A stretch of 37,590 nt of DNA from Xanthomonas cissicola (lineage in GTDB: Bacteria; Pseudomonadota; Gammaproteobacteria; Xanthomonadales; Xanthomonadaceae): positions 1 through 37,590 of the forward strand of contig NZ_VZPL01000044.1 of the NCBI RefSeq assembly GCF_008801575.1. Direction: 5' to 3'. Each line of letters opens with the position of its first letter. Position 1 is the stretch's first letter. The notes under the pieces were generated by a model. The model worked only from the letters and a program-made list of their open reading frames with translations, was not told where the DNA came from and ran no database searches. The position numbers were made by a program, and so were the translations under genes. Of the stretch, positions 7,833 to 15,312 are shown in pieces.

Positions 7833-9757
7833 ATGCGCATCCATTCAAGACACATCCCCCATTTCCGCCTTGCGCGTGCGTCGGTCTTGACGGTGGCGCT
7901 TGCCCTATTCGCTGGCCAGGGGTCTGCGCAGACCGGTAACGGCCCGACGTACGTTGCCCCGACGCCGACGGTTGCGCCGCCGGTGGACCACCCATTTGCC
8001 GGGGTGATGCGCGTGGACGTGGATGCCACCGATGTCGCGCGCCGCATCTTCACTGTGCACCAGCAGATACCGGTAGACGGCAGCGGCGCAGTGACGCTGC
8101 TGTATCCACGTTGGGAGGCCGCCAGCCACGGGCCCAGCCTGACGGTCACCGATCTTGCCGGCCTGGAGGTCAGTGCAGCGGGGCACCGCCTGCCATGGCG
8201 GCGCGATGGCTATGAGCCGCATGCCTTCCATGTAGAAGTGCCGGCCGGTACGCAGCAGATTGAGGTGCGGTTCCAGATGCTGGCCGGCGGCGAGTTGCTG
8301 ACACGCGACATCGTGTCCGTGCCCTGGCAGCGGTTGCTGCTGTACCGGCCGGTTGGTATGCCAGGAACATTCCGGTGGCCGCCATGGTGACGCTGCCGGG
8401 CGGGCTGCGGCCGTTCAGCGCCTTGGACGTGGAGCGCGCGGGCGGTACGCACTACGCCTTCAAGACGACATCGCTGGAAACGCTGCTGGATGCGCCGGTG
8501 CTCGCCGGCCGATACGCCGCGCAGCTGCCGCTGACCGGGGCGGTGTCGCTGGATATCGTGGCGCAGCGGCCCGCCGACCTGCAGGTGCCGCCCGCACGTG
8601 TGGCCGAACTACGTTCGCTGCTTGCGCAGCTAGGCGCGGTGTTCGGTCCGCCGCCGTTTGCACGCTACGCCATCCTGGCGCGGCTGAGCGACGAGGGGTC
8701 GGCCGGCGGCACCGAGCATCGCGCGTCCAGCGAGAACGGTTTGGCGTCGTCGCATTTCCAGGACTGGCCGGGCCAGATCCTCTCGCGCGACCTGATTGCG
8801 CACGAGATCGTGCATGCCTGGAACGGCTTTTACCGGACGCCTGCCGATTTATGGGCACCGACGCCGAACGTGCCGGTTTCCGGAAGTCTGTTGTGGATGT
8901 ACGAAGGACAGACCGAGTTCTGGGGCCGCGTGCTGGCGACGCGTGCCCGCCAGTTCACGCCCGATGAGGTGCGCGACCGCCTGGCGCTGGAAGCAGCGGA
9001 GATCGCAGCGCGGCCCGGGCGGGCATGGCGCTCTTTGTCCGACGACGTGCACTACCCGGCTTTCATGTTGCGCCAGCCGGTGGCGTGGCGCGACTGGCAA
9101 CGCCGGCGCGATTACTACTCCGAAGGGGTGATGCTGTGGCTGGCGGTGGATGCCGAACTGCGCACGCGCAGCGGGGGCAAGCGCAGCATCGACGATTTCG
9201 CGCAGCGCTTCTTTGCCGGCGCTACGCCGGACGCGCCGACGCGTACCTATACGTTCGAGGACATCTGCGCCACGTTGCATGCGGTGGCGCCAGCGGACTG
9301 GGCAGGCTTCCTGCGCGGATGGATCGATGCCCACGACGAACTGGACACCACGCGCGGCCTGACCCAACACGGTTGGTCGCTTGTCTACACCGACACGCCG
9401 ACTGCGGCATTCGGTGCCAGCGAAGAAGAAGCTGGCGTTGCCGATCTCACCTACTCGATCGGATTGACGGTGCGCGCCGACGGCATGGTGCGCACGGTGG
9501 CCTGGAACGGCCCCGCATTCGCGGCCGGGCTGCGGCCGGGCACGCGCGTGTCGACCGTCAATGGAGCGCCGTTCACGCAGGACGCGGTGCGCGATGCGGT
9601 GCGCGGCTCCGCACGCCGCCCCATCGTATTGGGCATCGCACAGGACGCGCAGCGTGCGGACGTGCAGATCCAGTACTCCGGACCACTGCGCTATCCACGG
9701 CTGGAGCGGCTGGCCAACCGGCCCGACACCCTGGCCAGGCTGCTTGCGCCACGCTGA
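7833..9757 (+). pseudogene. M61-family secreted metallopeptidase, frameshifted
   Basis: M61 (glycyl-aminopeptidase-like) peptidases are zinc enzymes, usually with a C-terminal PDZ domain. This one starts at 7833 (GAGG ribosome site) with a signal peptide (SVLTVALALFAGQGSAQ), so it is exported. The zinc motif HEIVHAWNG is near residue 324, the third ligand region YEGQTEFWG near 358, and a PDZ-like segment (GPAFAAGLRPGTRVSTVNG) lies near the C-terminus. Read through, it is 641 residues, normal for the family. At about 8346 the frame breaks. LLLY should continue PAGWYARNIPVAAM, but one C is missing (TACCGG where TACCCGG is expected), and the upstream frame ends at 8390. A downstream start at 8375/8384 would lack the signal peptide. 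Either decay or a sequencing error. Confidence 0.85.
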
Positions 9758-9905
9758 GGCGATGGGCGCCGGCTGCCGCCACCCGTTGCCACGTACTCCA
9801 CCGCGCCAGACCCTCTGCCCTTCCATGGCGCACAAGCCTTACAGTGCGCTGGCACGCCGGGTCCGGCGCTGCCCAACCGTTCAATCCAGCAACCACGAGG
9901 GTGTC

Positions 9906-10004
9906 ATGAGCAAGGGGATGGACCAGAAGAAGAACCAGAAGAAAGAGCCGACCAAGACGCTGAAAGAAAAGCGCGCGGCCAAGCAGGAAAAGAGGGGCAA
10001 GTAA
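9906..10004 (+). CDS. 32-residue lysine-rich small protein
   Basis: The short gene has a ribosome site (CGAGGG) 4-9 bp before its ATG and encodes MSKGMDQKKNQKKEP followed by TLKEKRAAKQEKRGK. About 40% of residues are Lys or Arg, with scattered Glu/Gln, so it should be a soluble, largely helical or disordered basic peptide. I recall similar short basic ORFs in other Xanthomonas genomes. A role in nucleic-acid or ribosome binding is only a guess from charge. It converges on xopQ. Confidence 0.6.
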   Translation: MSKGMDQKKNQKKEPTKTLKEKRAAKQEKRGK

Positions 10005-10049
10005 GCGCCTGGCCTGTTGGCAGGCAGACGCAATTGGAGGGGAAGCCCC

Positions 10050-10103
10050 ACCTCGCGCTTCGCGGAGGACGCCGGACGGCGCCACTCCGCGAAAGCTGCG
10101 GAG
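10050..10103. terminator. Inverted repeat between convergent genes
   Basis: CGCTTCGCGGAG (about 10057-10068) is almost complementary to CTCCGCGAAAGC (about 10086-10097), with one extra base. It sits in the 100-bp gap where the small basic gene and xopQ converge, so it could end transcription from both sides. There is no clear T-run on either strand. Confidence 0.35.
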
Positions 10104-10106
10104 CGC

Positions 10107-11502
10107 TCAGCGCGCGTGTTGCTCCTCGTCATCGTGGGCGAGCGCGGCCTTGGCCAGCGCCGACAGCAACAGCCTGGCTTTTTCCGGACGCACAACCTCG
10201 GCGTGGCCCACGTGCTCCACCGGGCTGGCGCCCTCGCGGTGCATGGGGGTTGGCTGGAACAGCAGGCGCGCAGTGCCGGGCAGCGCTGCCAGCAGGGTCA
10301 GCGGATCGTAGAGATTGAGCTTGGTCACCTGCGGCCAGATGGCGTCGAAGCTCATGGAACCTTGCTGACCCGCTGCCGCTGGATCCTGCGGTTGTGCTGC
10401 GACGAAACGTACGGAAGAACCACGCCGTATCCAGGTCGCGGATCAGGTTGGCCTGGATGCCTTCCCACAGGCCTTTCAAGGCGTTTTTCTGGACATCGCG
10501 CAGGTACTCGCCCACGGGGTGGCCATTGCGTGCGATGCCTTCGTAGAACGCGGGCGGTACGGCGGCCCTGTAGGCAGCTTCCTTGGTCAGGATGCGCAGA
10601 GGAATGCCGAGTTGCTGCGCGCGCCGGTAAAGCGCACGGGCGGCGTGGATGTCGGTGGCGTTGTTGTAGGGGCGCGCATCCGGTTGCACGAAACCATCGG
10701 CGTCCCTGGCCGGGTCGATGCCTCCCATGATGGTGATGGACGCGACCTTTTCCCGCACCAGATCGCCCGCCTCGGCGAGCAAGGCGCTGGCATCGGTCAT
10801 TCCGGCGATGACCACCATGCCGAGCTTGTGGGGCGAGGTCGCCAGACGCTCGCGCATCGCACGGACGCCATCGGTGTGGACGGCGTCCGGCGCCGCACGC
10901 AGCGCGTCTCCCTCGGCGAGGAACTTGGAATGCTCCCGGGCCTGCGTGGACGTCATGGGATAGTCCTGACCGCGCGCGACGCGAACATCCGGCAATGCCA
11001 GGCGATCGAAGACACCCTTTGCCAGCTGCGCGCGTTGCGATCGCATGTCGGCATCTCCCAGGGTGACGACGACGTCGGTCAGACGCAAAAAGCCTTCGAC
11101 CTGCAGCTGCTTGGCGATGGTGTAGGTCACGACATCGTCGGGGTCCCTGTTCGGGTCGGTGAACAGCAGCGTGTCGAGCGGCAGCTGCGGCCGGTGCAGG
11201 CGCAGCTCCCGCAGTACGGCCGCCTCGGTGGGCGTCAGCACGGGTGCGTCGGCGACGCCGAGTTCTGACAGCATGCTGCGCTGAGCAGGCGTCAATCGCG
11301 CGGGCAAGCTCTGCGTGCGTCGGTGCCGTGGTCCGTCCGGGCGGGGAGGACGGCCAATGATGGTCTGCAAGGCGCCCGGCGGCGGCGCGGCGGCGTCTGC
11401 GGGGGAATGTGCCGGCACGGCAACGGGTGGGGGATCGCGCAGGTCAACCGTCATGTCTGCGCTGGGCAAACCGGCGGTGGATCGGATTCCGGTGGGCTGC
11501 AT
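10107..11502 (-). pseudogene. xopQ: XopQ type III effector, frameshifted near the C-terminus
   Basis: XopQ (HopQ1 homologue) is injected into plant cells by the type III system. It has a nucleoside-hydrolase-like fold, suppresses immunity and is recognised by Roq1 in Nicotiana. Residues known from the family are at the expected positions: Asp116 in TDPNRDPDD, Tyr279 in ARPYNN, and the 14-3-3-binding type motif RTQSLP with Ser65. Full length after repair would be 464 residues, the usual XopQ length. After residue 366 (WFFRTF) the frame should go on with VAAQPQDPAAAG and end EEQHAR at 10107, but there is one extra base in the T-run (10405-10407 on the plus strand). The uncorrected frame replaces the last ~98 residues with about 91 unrelated ones. 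No clear PIP box was found upstream. Confidence 0.9.
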
Positions 11503-11778
11503 GTAAGGACCTCTGACAGTGAACGGCGGTGCTGGCAGCCCTTGTCGGCAACACGACAGAACCGGTGCTCACGCTCATGCGTGCGCACGCTGCACGAAAC
11601 AGTCGCGCGTTCGCGCTCACGCGTGCGTCAGTGGGCGTCAGCAATGGCGTGCGGCGCGATCACGCGGTCGAGCAGGCGGCCAGGCTCGCAACGTTACCCA
11701 CGTCCAGCACAGCGCCATGCCGGCGTGGTGAATTCCTGTGTGCGGCGACGAAGAGACACCGACAGGCGCGCCGCCGCA
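11503..11778. other. Upstream region of xopQ
   Basis: This region has no convincing ORF. It should carry the xopQ promoter on the minus strand. A search for a plant-inducible promoter box (two TTCGB pentamers 15 bp apart) found single TTCG sites but no correctly spaced pair. Confidence 0.4.
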
Positions 11779-12306
11779 TCAACTCAAGCCCACGCCGGTG
11801 TTGGCGAGCAGCGCACGCGCCATGCCGAGGTCGTCGTGCTCGCGTGCTTCGCTTGGCACAGGCCGACGCTGAACGATATATCGGGCACTGCCATGGCATC
11901 CCACAGCGCCTGCGCGATGCGTGGCCGGCAACGCCGCAGCAACGCCGACAGGCAGTGGCTGCTGCCAGTCCAGGTCGGGGAATGTGGCAGGAAACGCAGA
12001 GCCGTTGGGGTTGGCCGAGTGCGCGTAGATGCCGGTGTCGGTCGTGTCGGGGCTGAGGTCTGCCCACAACTGCACCGATGTTCCTCGATGCGCCAAGCGC
12101 GCCTCCAGATAGCACAACACGCGCACCGCGACAGCGTTCACCATGCGCCGATTCTCGGATGAGCAATGGCCGCGTCCGTCCCAGTCCACGTGCGTATGCC
12201 ATAGATCGAACCAACTCTCCGGATCCAAACGATCGATGGCAGCGCGCGCCTTGGCTTCTGCTCGCGCCCAATAGCGCTCCATCCGCTTGCGCCGGCGCCG
12301 ATCCAT
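11779..12306 (-). CDS. Conserved hypothetical protein, 175 residues
   Basis: Unrecognised family. The start at 12306 is chosen because GGAAAGGA lies about 8 bp upstream; starts at 12345 or 12363 have no ribosome site. The protein begins MDRRRRKRMERYWARAEAKARA, a strongly basic helix. It continues with WFDLWHTHVDWDGRGHCS and a central part rich in aromatic and acidic residues, including LWADLSPDTTDTGIYAHSANPN. No signal peptide, membrane segment or enzyme motif is evident. It is likely cytoplasmic. It lies between xopQ and a toxin-antitoxin remnant, a typical accessory spot. Confidence 0.6.
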   Translation of the reverse strand: MDRRRRKRMERYWARAEAKARAAIDRLDPESWFDLWHTHVDWDGRGHCSSENRRMVNAVAVRVLCYLEARLAHRGTSVQLWADLSPDTTDTGIYAHSANPNGSAFPATFPDLDWQQPLPVGVAAALPATHRAGAVGCHGSARYIVQRRPVPSEAREHDDLGMARALLANTGVGLS

Positions 12307-12453
12307 TGGTGCGGTCCTTTCCGCAGGTTCGTTCGTGTATGTCATCGCTAGATGTTCGCGCAAGTACTGCTGCGACGACGCGCAACGTGCAGATCAAATT
12401 GGATCGTCTGCTCTGATTGCCTGGTCAGCAGCATCTACTGGAAGCGGTCCGGA

Positions 12454-12582
12454 TCACGCCGCCAGCCGCTTGATTCGTGCCGGCAAATCGCCCAGCGCGC
12501 GATGCGCCTGTTCCAGTTCGTAATCGGCCTGCAGACCCAGCCAGATCTTTTCGGCTTCCTTGTCGATAACGCTCCTGATCAT
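12454..12582 (-). pseudogene. HigB-HigA fusion remnant, 42 codons
   Basis: The ORF begins MIRSVIDKEAEKIW, which resembles the N-terminus of HigB/RelE-type toxins (MIRSFxDKEAExxW). It continues WLGLQADYELEQAHRAL, which resembles the C-terminus of HigA antitoxins after their helix-turn-helix domain. The two ends meet at a shared Trp codon. The simplest explanation is an in-frame deletion of about 500 bp that removed most of higB and the DNA-binding part of higA. The product would have neither the toxin fold nor the DNA-binding domain. It lies downstream of recD on the same strand, with a preserved palindromic operator just upstream. The assignment rests on motif memory. Confidence 0.6.
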
Positions 12583-12591
12583 GTGAAAACC

Positions 12592-12625
12592 GTAACGGTC
12601 TGCGTTAAATAACGCAACGCGTTAC
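12592..12625. promoter_or_regulatory. Nested palindromic operator, 34 bp
   Basis: Two palindromes share one centre. The inner arms are GCGTTA (12602-12607) and TAACGC (12610-12615) around AA. The outer arms are GTAACG (12592-12597) and CGTTAC (12620-12625). Both are perfect, with a 4-bp spacer on each side. The site is 10-43 bp upstream of the HigB-type start codon, where HigA antitoxins normally bind to repress their own operon. The two-site symmetry fits a dimer-of-dimers repressor. Confidence 0.65.
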
Positions 12626-12677
12626 GCTTGTGCAGTTGATCGTTGCCGGGACAAGCGCCGGCACCGACTGGTTTCGA

Positions 12678-15110
12678 TCAGAACAGCGCACCTTGCACCG
12701 GCGCACCAGACGGCGGCTGTGGATGTGGCGCTGGCGTAAGTGCTGGAACCGGCTGTGGCTTGTCGTCTTTCGCACCCAACCGCCATGCCAATCCCGAGAT
12801 GCGTGCGGCGTGGCGTGCCAGTGCGCTACGGATGACCGCTTCGCTGCCGGCCAGGTGCAGGGCGCGGCGGGCGCGGGTGATGCCGGTGTAGAGCAGTTCG
12901 CGGCTGAGTACGCGGGCATCGCGGGTGGGCAGTTGCAGCCAGACCTCGTCGAATTCGCTGCCTTGGGCCTTGTGCACGGTCATGGCGAAGGCGCTTTCGT
13001 GGGCGGGCAGTGCGGCGGGGTGGAAGCCGCGCACCTGGCCGTCGCCGTCGCCTTCGAACCAGGCGACCAAGGGGCCTTGGGCACGGCTGTCGGCGGCGGG
13101 GGCGTCGCGGTGTGCGTTGTCGCCAGCGTGGCCCGGCCTTGACGACGGTGCCGCGTGACCGCGCGCGGTCGCGGCACTTGCCTCGCCCTGGCCGAGGGAA
13201 GGGCCCGCGTCGCTGCGGCCAGGCAAGGCGCCCGGGTCGCTGCGCAGGCAGATACCGACATCGCCATTGAACAGGCCGTGGCGGTAGCTGTTTTCGGTGA
13301 TCAGCAGCAGGCGGCCCTGGAACCAGGGCGAGGCGCCACCCAGACGGCGGGCGCCGGAGCCGGTGTCGGCCAGCAGTTGTTCGATGCGGGCGTTGAGGCC
13401 GCGTGCGCCGTGCGGGCCGGCACGCACGGCGGTGAGCAGGCGCAGGCGGCCGGCATCGCGCAGTGCGGCGGCGGGGTCTTGCGCGTTGGCCAGCGCGCGC
13501 CAGTGGGCGAGCAACGCGTCGCGGCCGAGGGCCAGCGGGTCTTCGCCGTCTTCGTGGAAGTGCACGCCGGGCAGTTCGCCGCTGCGCAGCAGGGCTAGCG
13601 CGGTGTCGGCATCGCCGGCGCGGATGGCGTCGGCCAGTGGAGCCAGTGCGAAATCCTCCGCCTGGCGATAGCCGCGCAGCAGATGCACGCGGTGGCCGGC
13701 CAGGCCGCCGCTGCGGGTGGCGGAGGCGACCGCAGGCGGACGCTCGACGGGCGCGCTGCCGAGCAGCGGTTGCAGTGCCTGGGCGTCTTCGGGCTGCAGG
13801 GCATCGCCCGGGCCGGCGGCCTGCAGGATGGCGGCCAGCACGTCGCCGGCTTCCACCGAAGGCAGCTGGTCGGCATCGCCAAGCAGGATCAGCTGGGTGC
13901 CATCGGCGACGGCTTGGACCAGTTTGCACATCAGCGGCAGGTCGACCATGGACGCTTCGTCGACGACGATCAGGTCGAACGGCAGCGGGTTGTCGGCGTC
14001 GTGGCGGAAGTGCGGGGAATCCGGGATGACGCCGAGCAGACGATGCAGGGTGCTGGCACCGCTGGGTAGCAGCGCTTCCCAGCTGGGCGGCTCGCCCTGG
14101 TCTGAGGGCGCATGCGGCTGCGGTCGCTTCGGCGAGCCTGTTTGCAGGGCTGCCTGGGCAGCATGCGGCGGCGGTTCCAATCCTGCTCCGGTGGACAGCA
14201 ACGCGGACGCGTCGGGTGCGGCGGCGTTGGTCGGATGCGTGGACGTGCTGAGGTCGACGCTCTTCGATGACGTGGCGAACGACTCGGCGGCCGGGAGCCG
14301 GATACCGCCGGCGATGGCACGCGCGATGGCGGCGCGCAGGCTTTCGGCCATGCGCTCGGCGGCGCGGCCGGTGGGTGCGGCCAGGGCGATGCGTGGGGCC
14401 GGGGTGTTGGATGCGTGTGCCTGCGCAATGCGCAATAGCAGCAGGCGGGCGATGGTGGTGGTCTTGCCGGTGCCGGGGCCGCCGGTGACCAGCAGTAACG
14501 CGCGGCGTAGCGCGAGAGCCGCTGCCTGGGCCTGGCGGTCGGGGGTGTGGGATGGCGCGGACAGGCCCGTGCCCTCACCCGTCCTTCGGGCCCCCTCTCC
14601 CGGGAGGAGAGGGGTTCGGTCCGCGCTGCGAGGGGTTGGGGTGGCGTTCGGGAACAACTGCGCGAACAGCGGCGCAAGCGTGGCGGCGTCGACCGGCGGC
14701 GGCGGTTGCGCGGCGATGCGTTGCAGGCCCAGGGCCAGGCGGCGTTCGTACTCGCGGTAGCGGCGCAGGTAGAGCAGGCCGCGTTCGAGGACGAGTGGGC
14801 AATCGGCGGCGGCCGGGGCTTCGGGCTGCGGTTGGTCGACCCAGCGCGAAGCGGCCAGGCTGCGTTGCCAGTCGGCGGGGTCCGGGAAGGTCGGCGGCGG
14901 GCCGTCGCGCGCGTCCAGCAGCATGGCGGCGCGGGCGGGGTCCAGGCCGGCGTGGCCGCTGGTGACCGCCAGCGAGGCGAGCGCGGCGCCGGCCAGCACC
15001 TGTGGGTTGGTGTCCGGCTCCAGGCGTTGCAGGCTTTGCGCGAAGGCAAGATCCAGGGTGCGCAGGGCGCCGCTCTGGTTGAGGGCGGTGAGCAGGTTTG
15101 GGTGGGTCAT
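12678..15110 (-). CDS. recD: RecBCD subunit RecD (exonuclease V alpha, helicase)
   Basis: RecD is the fast 5'-3' SF1B helicase of RecBCD and regulates nuclease activity at double-strand ends. The 810-residue protein has Walker A GGPGTGKTTTIARLL near residue 208, Walker B DLIVVDEASMVDLP near 380, GDADQLPSVEAGDVLA after it, and the C-terminal helicase motifs AMTVHKAQGSEFDEVWL and LLYTGITRARR. E. coli RecD is about 608 residues. The excess comes from Ala/Pro/Ser-rich insertions at about 157-190, 275-350 and 640-690. The first overlaps a REP-like hairpin. Motif spacing elsewhere is normal, so the protein is probably functional. It is 202 bp downstream of recB on the same strand. Confidence 0.9.
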   Translation of the reverse strand: MTHPNLLTALNQSGALRTLDLAFAQSLQRLEPDTNPQVLAGAALASLAVTSGHAGLDPARAAMLLDARDGPPPTFPDPADWQRSLAASRWVDQPQPEAPAAADCPLVLERGLLYLRRYREYERRLALGLQRIAAQPPPPVDAATLAPLFAQLFPNATPTPRSADRTPLLPGEGARRTGEGTGLSAPSHTPDRQAQAAALALRRALLLVTGGPGTGKTTTIARLLLLRIAQAHASNTPAPRIALAAPTGRAAERMAESLRAAIARAIAGGIRLPAAESFATSSKSVDLSTSTHPTNAAAPDASALLSTGAGLEPPPHAAQAALQTGSPKRPQPHAPSDQGEPPSWEALLPSGASTLHRLLGVIPDSPHFRHDADNPLPFDLIVVDEASMVDLPLMCKLVQAVADGTQLILLGDADQLPSVEAGDVLAAILQAAGPGDALQPEDAQALQPLLGSAPVERPPAVASATRSGGLAGHRVHLLRGYRQAEDFALAPLADAIRAGDADTALALLRSGELPGVHFHEDGEDPLALGRDALLAHWRALANAQDPAAALRDAGRLRLLTAVRAGPHGARGLNARIEQLLADTGSGARRLGGASPWFQGRLLLITENSYRHGLFNGDVGICLRSDPGALPGRSDAGPSLGQGEASAATARGHAAPSSRPGHAGDNAHRDAPAADSRAQGPLVAWFEGDGDGQVRGFHPAALPAHESAFAMTVHKAQGSEFDEVWLQLPTRDARVLSRELLYTGITRARRALHLAGSEAVIRSALARHAARISGLAWRLGAKDDKPQPVPALTPAPHPQPPSGAPVQGALF
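14571..14645. repeat. REP-like element inside recD
   Basis: The stretch opens CCCTCACCC, holds a perfect 9-bp stem CCCCTCTCC / GGAGAGGGG (14592-14600 and 14606-14614), and closes with GGGGTTGGGG. A very similar block lies at 15344-15380. It is read as LLPGEGARRTGEG within RecD without breaking the frame. Confidence 0.65.
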
Positions 15111-15312
15111 GGCGTTGGCATTCCATCAGCGAACGCACGCCCGCGCCACGTCATGCTCCGCGCACCTGTGCTGGCGTGCGGTGCGCTGGCATGCGGTGCG
15201 GGCGCGCAGCAGCGTTGACGCCAGTCACTCGTGGGCGGTGCCTGCTCGGCGCGATCGCTGAGAGACGCGAACGCGGCGCGGGCCAGCCATGCGACTGGCG
15301 TGGTGCATTGGT
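15111..15312. other. recB-recD spacer
   Basis: This 202-bp GC-rich stretch lies between the recB stop and the recD start. No ORF is convincing and no promoter was recognised. The spacing is large for recBCD genes, which usually overlap, so a separate recD promoter or a decayed repeat is possible. Confidence 0.35.

Noticed and set aside
11503-11700. PIP box for xopQ
   Set aside because: Only single TTCG sites occur; no pair with about 15-bp spacing was found.
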